Below, in pieces: positions 34,477-44,056 of a stretch of DNA of 64,000 nucleotides. Position numbers and translations under genes: made by a program. This stretch comes from JAMHWD01 sp035911135 (lineage in GTDB: Bacteria > Pseudomonadota > Alphaproteobacteria > Micavibrionales > Micavibrionaceae), in the NCBI GenBank assembly GCA_035911135.1, contig JAMHWD010000027.1:157893-221892 (forward strand), written 5' to 3'. Every line of letters begins with the position of its first letter. Within the stretch, counting starts at the first letter, position 1. Under the pieces are notes generated by a model. It was given only the letters and a program-made list of their open reading frames with translations, ran no database searches and was not told the origin of the DNA.

Positions 34477-35273
34477 GCTGATTTCCGGGAAGGCTGGCAT
34501 AGCGGGAACTTCGTCTTGGCTTTGGCAAAGGCGACAATTCTGGTGACAATTTCATCATTAGAGAAATCTTCGGAGACCTGTTCAATACGGCTCTCCAGCG
34601 TTCCTTCATCGCCAAAAAGCTGGTTGAAGGCGCGCTGTAAATTCTTCATCTGGTCCTTGGAAAAGCCGCGGCGCTCCAGTCCGATCAAATTCAACCCCGC
34701 CAGATGCGCGCGCTCGCCCTTGACACGGCCATAGGGGATCACATCGTTTTCAACCCCGGAAAAGCCGCCGATAATTGCATGATCGCCAATCCGCACAAAT
34801 TGGTGAACCGCAGAAAGCCCGCCAATCACGACGAAATCACCCACGTGAACATGACCTGCAATCGTCGCGTTGTTTGCCATGATAACATTATTACCAACAA
34901 CACAATCATGCGCGACATGCGCGCCAACCATAAAAAGGCCATTATCGCCAACCACAGTTTCCATGGCTCCGCTCTGCGTTCCCGGATTCATGGTCACATA
35001 CTCGCGGATTGTATTGTTATTGCCGATTTTCAGCGAAGATTTTTCACCGCCAAATTTAAGATCCTGCGGCGCATGCCCCAGTGACGCAAAGGGAAAAATC
35101 CGGCAATTATCACCAATGGTCGTAAAGCCATCAATCGTGACATGCGATTTTAAGACACAGTTATCGCCTATCGTGACATCCGATCCAATAACGCAAAACG
35201 GCCCGATAAAGGCATTGGCCCCGATTTTGGCCTGAGGGTCGATGACAGCGCTGGGGTGGATATTGGAAGACAT
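34473..35273 (-). CDS. lpxA: UDP-N-acetylglucosamine acyltransferase
   Basis: Adds the first acyl chain in lipid A synthesis. 266 residues. The N-terminal two thirds are hexapeptide repeats of a left-handed beta-helix (IHPSAVIDPQAKIGANAFIGPF, IGDNCVLKSHVTIDG), the catalytic His is in MVGAHVAHDCVVGNN, and GLNLIGLERRGFSKD begins the C-terminal helices. It follows fabZ by about 100 bases rather than directly. Confidence 0.96.
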   Translation of the reverse strand: MSSNIHPSAVIDPQAKIGANAFIGPFCVIGSDVTIGDNCVLKSHVTIDGFTTIGDNCRIFPFASLGHAPQDLKFGGEKSSLKIGNNNTIREYVTMNPGTQSGAMETVVGDNGLFMVGAHVAHDCVVGNNVIMANNATIAGHVHVGDFVVIGGLSAVHQFVRIGDHAIIGGFSGVENDVIPYGRVKGERAHLAGLNLIGLERRGFSKDQMKNLQRAFNQLFGDEGTLESRIEQVSEDFSNDEIVTRIVAFAKAKTKFPLCQPSRKSA

Positions 35274-35375
35274 AAGATTACCAGAGTTTAATAGGCGTTA
35301 AATCAATATAATACATAGGAAACCCAAGGACGTTTCTCAAGTCACTCTTGGTTACGCTTGGTTACGAATATCCCT

Positions 35376-35846
35376 TTACGCCTCGGCCGCGGAACGTTCA
35401 GCAATCATGGCGCTGAATTCAGCCTCCGCGCAAAGATGCCCATCAACCAGTGCGCGCCCTTTGAATTTCCAGACCTTGCCGCGGGAATGAATTTTTTCAA
35501 CATGAATATGCAGCGCATCGCCCGGCACAACAGGCTTGCGGAATTTTGTGTTATCAATGGTCATGAAATAAACCAGCTTGTTTTCAGCTTCCGCGCCCAT
35601 GGTTTTTACAACCACGATGGCGGCCGTCTGGGCCATGGCCTCAACGATCAAGACGCCGGGCATAACAGGCTCTCCGGGGAAGTGTCCTTCAAAATGCGGC
35701 TCGTTCATGGTGACGTTTTTCAGGCCAACCGCACTTTCACCCGGCGTAAATTCCAGTAACCTATCAACCAGCAAGATCGGATAACGATGCGGGATCATGG
35801 CCATGATCTGCTTTACATTGGCGAGTGGCGGCGTTGCTTTTGTCAT
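35376..35846 (-). CDS. fabZ: 3-hydroxyacyl-ACP dehydratase FabZ
   Basis: Dehydrates 3-hydroxyacyl-ACP in fatty acid synthesis and competes with LpxA for 3-hydroxymyristoyl-ACP, which explains its place in this cluster. 156 residues, hot-dog fold: MIPHRYPILLVDR, catalytic His in HFEGHFPGEPVMPG, catalytic Glu in LIVEAMAQT. It lies between lpxD and lpxA, the standard order. Confidence 0.97.
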   Translation of the reverse strand: MTKATPPLANVKQIMAMIPHRYPILLVDRLLEFTPGESAVGLKNVTMNEPHFEGHFPGEPVMPGVLIVEAMAQTAAIVVVKTMGAEAENKLVYFMTIDNTKFRKPVVPGDALHIHVEKIHSRGKVWKFKGRALVDGHLCAEAEFSAMIAERSAAEA

Positions 35847-35877
35847 GGCAATAAAATCTCAATTTTTATAAAGCTTC

Positions 35878-36900
35878 TCAAGTGTTTTTTTTATCAGCCA
35901 AACGGGCAAGATATGCCGTCTGACGCATGAATTGTTTTATTGGTATGGCGGGATATCCCATATGCTCCTCACCGGCCGATATATCACGCATAACACCGGA
36001 TTGCGCGGCAATCCGCGCACCCTTGCCAATTTTCAAGTGCCCGGCAATTCCAACCTGGCCGCCAATGGCCACAAAATCATCCAGGACAGTGCTGCCGGAC
36101 ACACCGGCCTGTGCAACGATAATACAGCCCCGGCCCAGCTTGGCGTTATGTCCAATTTGTACAAGATTATCAATCCAGCAACCATCACCAATCACGGTAT
36201 CAGGACCCGCCCCGCGATCTATCGTGGTATTCGCGCCAATCTCGACATTATTACCAATTATAACCCTGCCAAGCTGGGGCACTTTTACATGCCCGGCAGG
36301 ATCAATGGCAAAACCAAAACCATCCTGCCCTGCCCGCACACCCGGATAAAGACGCACATTATCGCCCATCATCGTATGTGACACGCTGGCACCGCTGCCA
36401 ATCCGGCATCCTGCCCCCATAACAACATTAGAACCAATCACCGCTCCGGCCTCGATCCAGCAGCCATTACCGATAATAGCGCCGGCCTTGATCACGGCAA
36501 AATCCTCAATCACGCAACCCGCACCAATCTGTGCCGTTTCGTGAATACCGGCCCGTTCAGATATAAAGGGGGCTGGATAGGCCTGCGGATAAAAAAGGCT
36601 GGCGACGCGCGCGTATGTTTTATAAGGCGCAGGACTGGTCAACAAGGCCATACCCGCCGGTGCAGATGGTGCCATATCGGGGTGCACAATACAGGCTTGC
36701 GCCTTACTGACGATAAATTGATCACGGTATTTCCGGTTATCAAGAAAGCCGATCTGTCCGGCGCCAGCCACATCAAGGGCCGCGACATCCTCAATTATTA
36801 AATCAGCATCCCCCGCATTCAAAAGCTGCGCGCCGCATTTATCAGCAATCGCCGAGAGACTGAAAGGCCCAGCCCTATCAAAAAACCGTGGATCAGCCAT
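35878..36900 (-). CDS. lpxD: UDP-3-O-acyl-glucosamine N-acyltransferase
   Basis: Adds the second acyl chain in lipid A synthesis. 340 residues. The N-terminal uridine-binding domain (about 1-105) precedes hexapeptide repeats (from about 115, IHETAQIGAGCVIEDFAVI onwards), with the catalytic His in NLVQIGHNAKLGRG. The C-terminal helix MGYPAIPIKQFMRQTAYLAR is typical. It follows the Skp-like gene by 36 bases. Confidence 0.96.
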   Translation of the reverse strand: MADPRFFDRAGPFSLSAIADKCGAQLLNAGDADLIIEDVAALDVAGAGQIGFLDNRKYRDQFIVSKAQACIVHPDMAPSAPAGMALLTSPAPYKTYARVASLFYPQAYPAPFISERAGIHETAQIGAGCVIEDFAVIKAGAIIGNGCWIEAGAVIGSNVVMGAGCRIGSGASVSHTMMGDNVRLYPGVRAGQDGFGFAIDPAGHVKVPQLGRVIIGNNVEIGANTTIDRGAGPDTVIGDGCWIDNLVQIGHNAKLGRGCIIVAQAGVSGSTVLDDFVAIGGQVGIAGHLKIGKGARIAAQSGVMRDISAGEEHMGYPAIPIKQFMRQTAYLARLADKKNT

Positions 36901-36936
36901 ATGCCTGCCTAACCTTCCGGGGGAAGTTAAAAATAA

Positions 36937-37479
36937 TCAGCTTGCGCCTTCGAGCGGGATATCCTTGACCGTTTCATTAAGCTTGGTCATGACTTCCTGC
37001 GTGATATCCATGCTTTTTTCCACGATCACAATGTTCTGACGGGATAAAACCATATTGTATTTTTTTGCTTCTGAAATCTCAGCCACAATCTTAAGGATTT
37101 TCTCGCGCAGCTCATGCGTTGCCTTTGCCACGGATTTCTCAAGCGCAACACGCTTTTTCTGTACCACGCCGCCAGTCTCCTGCAGCTTGCGCTGGAATTC
37201 TTCGCGTTTTTTGTTGAACTCTTCCGGGCTCATTTCCGCGCGCTTATCAACAAGCTGCTTCTCATTATCACGCAGGGTCTTTTCGTAACCGGAAAACTCG
37301 CCCTGCAAAGCCTCGCGCCGAGCCTGTACTTTTTTCTGAATGCTCTTGGCAGCGACAGATTCAGTCATCAGGTTCTGAACATCCACAACCGCAATCGAGA
37401 CTTCCGCCATAGCCTTGGGAGCAAGGCCGGCAATAAAGGCCAAAGACAGTGTCGTTAATACGCAAATACGCAACAGCAT
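36937..37479 (-). CDS. Skp/OmpH-family periplasmic chaperone
   Basis: Holds unfolded outer-membrane proteins on the way to BamA. From the ATG at 37479 the 180-residue protein has a signal peptide with cleavage expected after PKAMA (about residue 25), then AVVDVQNLMTESVAAKSIQKK and a long charged coiled coil (roughly 45-150, with KTLRDNEKQLVDKRAEMSPEEF) that forms the tentacles of the family. It lies directly downstream of bamA and upstream of lpxD, the usual order. Confidence 0.9.
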   Translation of the reverse strand: MLLRICVLTTLSLAFIAGLAPKAMAEVSIAVVDVQNLMTESVAAKSIQKKVQARREALQGEFSGYEKTLRDNEKQLVDKRAEMSPEEFNKKREEFQRKLQETGGVVQKKRVALEKSVAKATHELREKILKIVAEISEAKKYNMVLSRQNIVIVEKSMDITQEVMTKLNETVKDIPLEGAS

Positions 37480-37568
37480 TATAATTTCTCTTTCATGACA
37501 TGTTTTACAATAAAGGCAAATCACGCACCATATGCGTGACGTACCAAATTTCAGGCTTTATCTCTATA

Positions 37569-39857
37569 CTAGAAACGAGTACCGAAGTTAAAGCGGAAAT
37601 TTTCTTCCTGATCATACTCTTCCTTGCTGATAGGAAGCGCGTAATCCACACGAACAGGACCAAAAGGCGAGCGCCAGGAAATACCAAGGCCAGCGCTCAC
37701 ACGAACGGAGCTCTCATCGGCAAGATTGGGATCATTTCCATCAGCATCAACCTCAAAGAGCGAGCCTGCGTCGCTGAAGGCATGCCCCAAAAGGCCATAT
37801 TCTTCGGGCAAGCCTGTGGGGAAGGAGATTTCAGCCGTACCACGGTAGAATCTTTGCCCGCCCAAGGCATCGTCAGACAACAGATCGCGCGGCCCGATAC
37901 CGGCGCTTTCAAAACCGCGCAAGTTGTTGCCGCCAATGTAATAGCGCTCGTTGATCGCCACATTCTCGCCGCCATATCCCTCAATCGCACCAATCTCACC
38001 GAGAAGATTGAACACAACCTGATCATATACGGGGTAATAATATGTTGCCCCGGTTTTACCGGAGACATATTTGGAATCCCCGCCAGCGCCCGTTACCTCG
38101 GCATCCAGCCAATACATCAGACCCTCTGTCGGGAACAAGGCGCTATCGCGGTTGTCATATGTCAAGCGCTGAGAAAGTGCCAGCGTATCGCGCTGACCTT
38201 CCTGATCACGCACATAACGGGATGCATCGGATTGAACATCCGTAATCTCGTTACGCTCCGCGCGCACGCGCAAAGTCTGACGCCAGCGCTCGGACCATGG
38301 ATAACCGATACGCAATGCGCCGCCAGTTCTGCGCTGGTCAAATGAGCTCTCATCCTGCAAATCGCGTGTCACATGGAACAGGTCAAAACCTGCCGATACA
38401 TCGCGGTCCAGGAAATAGGGTTCTGTAAAGGAAAGATCAACTTCCGTACGTTCGCCGGCAATAGTCGTGCCCAGAACAAGATCCTGCCCTTTACCCAAAA
38501 GGTTGCGCTCACGGATCTTGAAATCCGCCAAAGGACCATCAGCAGTCGAGAATCCGGCACCAACTGAAAGTTCGCCCGTGGATTTTTCTGTCACATTCAC
38601 ATCCACGACAGTCTTGTCAGGCGCAGAACCTTGGCTTGCCTTCATTTCAACATTTTCAAAGAAATCCAGATCCTTGATATTCTGCTCGGAACGGGCAAGG
38701 CGGGACTTGTTGAACGGGTCACCTTCCACCAGCAGCATCTCACGGCGGACGACCTTATCCAACGTCCGCATATTGCCGTTTACATTGATTTTCTCAACAA
38801 ACACGCGCTGTGATTCACTGATATCAAATGTGAGATCGATAATCTTCTCCTCACGGCGGCGGTTGACCTCAGGCTTGATATTAACGAATGCGTATTGCAA
38901 ATCGCCCAGCGCATCTGTCATCTGATCGATAGAGGTCTGAACCTCATCGGCGTTATACCAATCACCCTGTTTAATGGTGATCTTGTCCTTGATCACAGAA
39001 GTATTGAAATCGCGAATAGCCGATTTCGTTTCAATCTTCCCAAACTTGTAACGATCACCTTCCTGCAGGGTAAAGGTAATAAAGAAATGGTCACGGTCGC
39101 TGGAAAGCTCCGCCACGGCTGATACCAGCTCAAAATCTGCATAACCTTGCGAGAGATAGAACTTGCGGAGCAGCTCCTGATCATAAGACAGGCGGTCCGG
39201 GTCATAGCGATCATCCGCAGTAATAAAGCGATACCATGCTGTTTCCTTTGTGCTGATCTCCGCGCGCAAACGCTCGTCATCAAAGCGCTTGTTGCCAACA
39301 AAGCGAATGCTCTGGATTTTTGTTACCGGGCCTTCTTCAATTTCAAACACCAGATCCACACGGTTCTGGTCCAGCTTGATCAGCTTAGGCTCGATATTGG
39401 CAGAAAAACGGCCATTCCTACGGTAAATCTGGTAAAGGCGCGTAACATCCGATTGTACTTTTGTCCGCGTAAACGCCTGACGTGGGCGCAACTGAATCTC
39501 GGCCATCAGCTCCTCGTCCTCAACCTGATCATTCCCTTCAAAGGCGATCTGGTTGATGATAGGATTTTCTGTAATATTGACAATCAGGATATCACCGCTC
39601 TGATCCAATGCCACGTCGGAAAACAGACCGGTGGCAAAAAGGCTTTTCAGCGCACGGTCAAGATTTTCACGGCTTAATTCATCGCCTACCCGTACATCCA
39701 GATAAGACAGCACCGTAGCCGGCTCAATGCGCTCTGCGCCCTGCACCCGGATTTCACGGATAACTTGCTGGGCCTGTGCGCTCTGCGGCAAAATAAATAC
39801 CGCCGCCAAGGCGATCAGGGCAAGAAGGGCGCGAATATTGTTGCGTGTCATCGGCAA
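37569..39857 (-). CDS. bamA: Outer-membrane assembly factor BamA
   Basis: The central beta-barrel of the outer-membrane protein insertion machine. 762 residues. A signal peptide (cleavage expected after QSAQA, about residue 29) is followed by five POTRA domains (to about 350; IREIRVQGAERIEPATV, INQIAFEGNDQVEDEEL, IQSIRFVGNKRFDDERL) and a 16-strand barrel with RGFESAGIGPRD and a C-terminal strand ending in Phe (FNFGTRF). The start may be this ATG or the one two codons on. Confidence 0.97.
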   Translation of the reverse strand: MPMTRNNIRALLALIALAAVFILPQSAQAQQVIREIRVQGAERIEPATVLSYLDVRVGDELSRENLDRALKSLFATGLFSDVALDQSGDILIVNITENPIINQIAFEGNDQVEDEELMAEIQLRPRQAFTRTKVQSDVTRLYQIYRRNGRFSANIEPKLIKLDQNRVDLVFEIEEGPVTKIQSIRFVGNKRFDDERLRAEISTKETAWYRFITADDRYDPDRLSYDQELLRKFYLSQGYADFELVSAVAELSSDRDHFFITFTLQEGDRYKFGKIETKSAIRDFNTSVIKDKITIKQGDWYNADEVQTSIDQMTDALGDLQYAFVNIKPEVNRRREEKIIDLTFDISESQRVFVEKINVNGNMRTLDKVVRREMLLVEGDPFNKSRLARSEQNIKDLDFFENVEMKASQGSAPDKTVVDVNVTEKSTGELSVGAGFSTADGPLADFKIRERNLLGKGQDLVLGTTIAGERTEVDLSFTEPYFLDRDVSAGFDLFHVTRDLQDESSFDQRRTGGALRIGYPWSERWRQTLRVRAERNEITDVQSDASRYVRDQEGQRDTLALSQRLTYDNRDSALFPTEGLMYWLDAEVTGAGGDSKYVSGKTGATYYYPVYDQVVFNLLGEIGAIEGYGGENVAINERYYIGGNNLRGFESAGIGPRDLLSDDALGGQRFYRGTAEISFPTGLPEEYGLLGHAFSDAGSLFEVDADGNDPNLADESSVRVSAGLGISWRSPFGPVRVDYALPISKEEYDQEENFRFNFGTRF

Positions 39858-39954
39858 GACCTAATTTTACAAAATGTTATAACAAGCCATGTCTTAGCAT
39901 GGAACAAAACCGGGAAATAGAGGAAAAATACGCGAAAACCAAAGCTGACAACAT

Positions 39955-39980
39955 AAAATCCCCCGCCTGAGGCGGGGAAT
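39955..39980 (-). terminator. GC-rich hairpin, possible terminator after rseP
   Basis: CCCCGCC TGA GGCGGGG at 39961-39977 forms a perfect seven-base stem. Read on the minus strand it is followed by GATTTTATG, a short T run, in the 193-base gap between rseP and bamA. It could end or attenuate transcription from the uppS-rseP run. The rest of the gap holds no gene that I can see. Confidence 0.5.
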
Positions 39981-40050
39981 CAATGAACTTGCCTAATTAT
40001 AATGATTCTCAAGGACTTAGCCAGCCCCTGCGGAAGCGTATTCCACGGCC

Positions 40051-41436
40051 TTACAATATCAATTGCATAATGTCGTTCAGATTGGCGAATACCATGATGC
40101 TGACCAGGAAAACCAACCCCAGACGGAAGGCATATTCCTGAATCTGCTCCGGGATCGGGCGGCCCAGCACAGCCTCAAAGGCATAAAACACAAGGTGACC
40201 GCCATCCAGCATTGGAATGGGGAAAAGGTTAATCAGCCCCAGATTGACCGAGAGAAGCGCCGTAAAGAGAACAAGCGCAATAATCCCTTGCTGTGCCATA
40301 TCGCCGGCTACCGCGCCAATGCGGATCACCCCGCCCAGCTCAGCTGCGCTGCGTGTGCCGGTTACCATCTGCCACATGGCCTCCAGCGTACCCGTCGTAA
40401 TAACATAGGTCTGATGGACTGCCGCGCCAAAAGCGCGAACAGGCGAGAATTGGATAAATTCATTCGCGCTCTGGTCCACAACAAACAGCAAGCCGGACTC
40501 ACCGTGCTCCATCTCGCCCAGATGCGGGTTAAATTCCGCCATCGGCTTGACGTTTAATGAATCCTTCTGCCCGGCATTCTCAATAGATACCGTCAAAGGC
40601 TCGCCCATATGCTCCAGCAAATAAACGCGGATCGCTTCAACATTCTCAGGATCAAAGGAAATTCCGTTAATTACGCGGATATCCTTGAGCTGAATAGCAT
40701 GACGCGGGCTGATGAGACCTAACTTGCCGCGGCTGTGCTTAAAGCCGAAACGATCTTCTTCTTCAACCTTTTCAGGCTTGGCGTTGATATTAACTTCCTG
40801 CCCATTGCGGATAACCACAAAATGACGTGTTTCATCAAGGGCGATCATCATCTCACGGCGGATATCTTCAAAGGAATAAATCGTCTTGCCATCAATCGAG
40901 ACAATCTTGTCATGCGGCTGAAAACCATGCTGATCCGCGCTGGAGCCTACAATAACAGCAGCAGCAACCGGCGGCGTGATCGGCTTTCCATTGAAAATAT
41001 AGAGGCCGCAAAGCAGCAACACGGCAAAAATATAATTAATAGCCGGCCCCGCAAACACCACAGAAGCCCGCTTCCAGACCGGTTTAGAGAAGAACGCCTG
41101 ATCGCGCTCTGCCGCTGTCATCGGACGAATCTGACCGGCTTCTTCGACGTTATCGCTATGCTGGGCACTGGCCGGATCGACATCGCCATATAATTTAACA
41201 TATCCACCCAAAGGGATCAGCGAGAATTTCCAGCGCGTACCGTTGCGGTCGTTATAACCAAAAAGCTCCTTGCCAAAGCCGATCGAAAAACTTTCGACCT
41301 TAACGCCGCACATCCGGGCCACAATGTAGTGCCCCCACTCATGAACAAAAACCAAAATACTAAGCACCACGACAAATGTGCCGCCATATGTCCAGACATT
41401 ACCGCCAAAGACCTGAAGAAGTTCGAGAAAGTTCAT
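40051..41436 (-). CDS. rseP: Site-2 protease RseP (RIP metalloprotease)
   Basis: Intramembrane zinc protease that releases envelope-stress regulators. 461 residues. VHEWGHY in the first membrane helix is the HExxH zinc site; LFPIPMLDGGHLV near the C-terminus supplies the third ligand. One PDZ region is seen around VGSSADQHGFQPHDKIVSIDG, with at least three more membrane helices. It lies between dxr and bamA, matching the common dxr-rseP-bamA order. Confidence 0.95.
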   Translation of the reverse strand: MNFLELLQVFGGNVWTYGGTFVVVLSILVFVHEWGHYIVARMCGVKVESFSIGFGKELFGYNDRNGTRWKFSLIPLGGYVKLYGDVDPASAQHSDNVEEAGQIRPMTAAERDQAFFSKPVWKRASVVFAGPAINYIFAVLLLCGLYIFNGKPITPPVAAAVIVGSSADQHGFQPHDKIVSIDGKTIYSFEDIRREMMIALDETRHFVVIRNGQEVNINAKPEKVEEEDRFGFKHSRGKLGLISPRHAIQLKDIRVINGISFDPENVEAIRVYLLEHMGEPLTVSIENAGQKDSLNVKPMAEFNPHLGEMEHGESGLLFVVDQSANEFIQFSPVRAFGAAVHQTYVITTGTLEAMWQMVTGTRSAAELGGVIRIGAVAGDMAQQGIIALVLFTALLSVNLGLINLFPIPMLDGGHLVFYAFEAVLGRPIPEQIQEYAFRLGLVFLVSIMVFANLNDIMQLIL

Positions 41437-41442
41437 TTCGCC

Positions 41443-42636
41443 CTAACCAGTTGTTTTGTTATGAGAATTTATTGACATGACCTGTTGAGCCTGCAACCGC
41501 ATCTCTGCGTCAAAGGCCTCAATATCCTCAACCGAGGAATATATATGATGTTTTATCTTATCACAGGCAAGCTCGACAATCCTAATAATATCACCAAAAG
41601 CAATCCGCCCATCCAAAAATGCCTGAACGGCCACTTCATTGGCGGCGTTAAATCCTATGGAAAACCCAAGTCCCGATCTCAAGGCCTGATATGCCATGCC
41701 GATTGAAGGAAATCTGGCATCATCAACGGCCCGAAACTCCAAAGCGCCCAAGTTACGAAAATCCAGGCGTTTGCCCGGCGTGGCGATACGATCAGGCCAG
41801 CCCAGCGCGTAAGCAATAGGCGTTCGCATATCACTCGCCCCCATTTGTGCCAATATCGACCCGTCATTATATTCCACCATCGAATGCACAACGGACTGCG
41901 GATGCACCAGCACATCAATTTTTTCTGACGGCATGTCAAAAAGATAGTGCGCCTCGATAATCTCCAGCGCCTTGTTCATCATGGTTGCGCTGTCCACCGA
42001 AATTTTCGCGCCCATGCTCCAATTGGGATGCGCCAGGGCCTCATCAATGCTGGCTTTTGCGATGCGATCCGCTGGCCAGTTTAAAAATGGCCCCCCGGAA
42101 GCCGTCAGGATCAGGCGTTCGATAGAGGATCTGTTCCGTTCCTCAAAAACCTGAAAAATAGCATTATGTTCGCTATCGAGGGGCAGAATTTTAACATTAT
42201 GCTCCTTGGCTGCTCGCATGACAAACGGACCGGCGGCAACAAGCGGCTCCTTATTGGCGATCGCAATCGCCTTGGCATGCGGCATGGCCGCCATCAAAGG
42301 TCCAAGCCCCGCCATCCCCACAATGGCCATCACGGCAATATCAACGTTCTCGGCCGCAGCCTCCAGCAAAGCCTGATTACCGGCCGCACACGTAATACCA
42401 GTGCCTGCCAGCATTTCCTTTAACGCGCCGTACTGCGCTTGATCGGCAATAACAGCCTGCCTTGCCCCCAATTCAATAGCGGCGCTGGCCAGCTCAGATA
42501 CATTTTTTCCGGCCGTCAGGCAGATGATTTCAAATTTTTCAGGATGCGCCAGAATAACATCCCGCGCAGAGCGCCCTATAGAGCCTGTCACGCCAAATAT
42601 GCTGATCCGCCGCTTGGTTGATTGGTTATTCGACAT
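41443..42636 (-). CDS. dxr: 1-deoxy-D-xylulose 5-phosphate reductoisomerase
   Basis: Makes methylerythritol 4-phosphate in isoprenoid synthesis. 397 residues. FGVTGSIGRSARDVI is the NADPH site, ANKEPLVAAGPFV and LPLDSEHNAIFQ contain the metal ligands, and ASGGPFLNWP is the flexible loop. It supplies precursors for UppS just upstream. Its first 11 bases overlap the end of cdsA, and it ends six bases before rseP. Confidence 0.96.
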   Translation of the reverse strand: MSNNQSTKRRISIFGVTGSIGRSARDVILAHPEKFEIICLTAGKNVSELASAAIELGARQAVIADQAQYGALKEMLAGTGITCAAGNQALLEAAAENVDIAVMAIVGMAGLGPLMAAMPHAKAIAIANKEPLVAAGPFVMRAAKEHNVKILPLDSEHNAIFQVFEERNRSSIERLILTASGGPFLNWPADRIAKASIDEALAHPNWSMGAKISVDSATMMNKALEIIEAHYLFDMPSEKIDVLVHPQSVVHSMVEYNDGSILAQMGASDMRTPIAYALGWPDRIATPGKRLDFRNLGALEFRAVDDARFPSIGMAYQALRSGLGFSIGFNAANEVAVQAFLDGRIAFGDIIRIVELACDKIKHHIYSSVEDIEAFDAEMRLQAQQVMSINSHNKTTG

Positions 42637-43297
42637 GAATGATCAGATATTCAAGAGCGATAAAAACAGGCGCGCAGAGCAAAAGCGAGTCTATCCTGTC
42701 CAGCAAACCGCCATGCCCCGGCAGCAGCGTCCCGGTATCCTTGACCCCGGCCTTACGCTTGAGCATGGATACAAGAATATCCCCTGCCTGCCCGAACAAA
42801 CCGATCAAAAGACCAAAAACAATAAAAAATCCGGTATTCAGGATCTTCTCGCCGCCAACATCCATCGAAGCCTCAATCGCAATCAGCACAATTGCCGGCG
42901 CAATCATGGCCCCGCCCAATCCGGCCCATGTCTTATTAGGGCTGATGGCCGGGATCAGCTTTGGTCCGCCTATAGTTTTCCCTGCAAAATATGCTCCGAT
43001 ATCGCTGGAGGCCACCAGCAAAACCATGATCAAAGCGCTCAGCTCCTTGGAACTGCCCACGATATAAAAACTACAAAAGGCAAAAACAAGATAGCTGACT
43101 CCCGCGATGTAATAAGGCCAGAAATTGCCGATAGCGCGGCTGAGAGAGACAAGCTCCTGATGAGAGATCATAAAGCAAACCGCGAGCAACATGGCCAACG
43201 GCAGGCCGCCCACATATATGATGACCAGACAGACCGGAGCAAAGAGCAGAGTCGTCAGAATTCTTTTCTTTAATTTTTCCGGATCAATGCTACCCAA
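42626..43297 (-). CDS. cdsA: Phosphatidate cytidylyltransferase
   Basis: Makes CDP-diacylglycerol for phospholipids. The catalytic signature GDILVSMLKRKAGVKDTG-TLLPGHGGLLDRIDS is near the C-terminus, preceded by SPNKTWAGLGGA and SSDIGAYFAGKT, with about seven membrane segments. The start is uncertain. The frame is open well into uppS, but the first good candidate after the uppS stop is a TTG at 43297 with AAGGA nine bases upstream, giving 223 residues; an ATG at 43345 would overlap uppS by 35 bases. Cotranscribed with uppS and dxr. Confidence 0.92.
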   Translation of the reverse strand: MGSIDPEKLKKRILTTLLFAPVCLVIIYVGGLPLAMLLAVCFMISHQELVSLSRAIGNFWPYYIAGVSYLVFAFCSFYIVGSSKELSALIMVLLVASSDIGAYFAGKTIGGPKLIPAISPNKTWAGLGGAMIAPAIVLIAIEASMDVGGEKILNTGFFIVFGLLIGLFGQAGDILVSMLKRKAGVKDTGTLLPGHGGLLDRIDSLLLCAPVFIALEYLIIHVE

Positions 43298-43310
43298 TCT
43301 GCACCGTCCT

Positions 43311-44054
43311 TCATCCACTGGAGGATAACGATGAAAGCCCACCATAACGACGATCGCGCTTTTGATATTGCGCGATACAGGCATCAAGCGCGCCTTTGTT
43401 AAAATCAGGCCAAAGCGTATCGGTAAAAACAAATTCGCTATAGGCACATTGCCAGAGCAGAAAATTACTGATGCGCTGCTCGCCGCTGGTGCGGATCAAT
43501 AAATCAGGATCCGGCATTCCTGCGGTCATAAGGCTGGATTCAAACGCTACGCTGATATCCTTGCCTTCAAGTGTGCCGGCACGCTCCTGCGCGATCACAC
43601 CATTCACCGCATGCAAGATATCCGAACGCCCTCCGTAATTCAGGGCCATATTCAAAATCAAACCATCATTGGCCGATGATAATTCCTCGGCACTGCGTAT
43701 CAGGTCAATGATATCGGCATCAAAGGCTGAAATATCGCCCAGGACCTTCAGGCGAATATTATTCTTCGTAAGCTCGGCCGTTTCCGAGCGCAGGTAAAAG
43801 CGCAAAAGGCGCATCAACTCGGTTATCTCGCTATCGGGCCTGTTCCAGTTCTCGGATGAAAATCCAAACAGGGTCAGATATTTAATGCCGACTTCCCCGG
43901 CTGCACGAACGGTGCGCTTTACGGCCTTTGCGCCCTGACGATGCCCTACGGTACGCGGCATGCCTCTGCGCGTTGCCCAACGCCCATTGCCATCCATGAT
44001 AATGGCGATATGAGTTGGAATATCGGAAATGTCAGTGGATAAGCCTTCAGACAT
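43311..44054 (-). CDS. uppS: Undecaprenyl diphosphate synthase (cis-prenyltransferase)
   Basis: Builds the C55 lipid carrier for peptidoglycan and O-antigen. 247 residues. HIAIIMDGNGRWATRRGMPR holds the catalytic Asp; LTLFGFSSENWNRP and the C-terminal DLLIRTSGEQRISNFLLWQ, with YSEFVFTDTLWPDF, complete the active site. It starts two bases after frr. Confidence 0.97.
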   Translation of the reverse strand: MSEGLSTDISDIPTHIAIIMDGNGRWATRRGMPRTVGHRQGAKAVKRTVRAAGEVGIKYLTLFGFSSENWNRPDSEITELMRLLRFYLRSETAELTKNNIRLKVLGDISAFDADIIDLIRSAEELSSANDGLILNMALNYGGRSDILHAVNGVIAQERAGTLEGKDISVAFESSLMTAGMPDPDLLIRTSGEQRISNFLLWQCAYSEFVFTDTLWPDFNKGALDACIAQYQKRDRRYGGLSSLSSSG

Positions 44055-44056
44055 AA

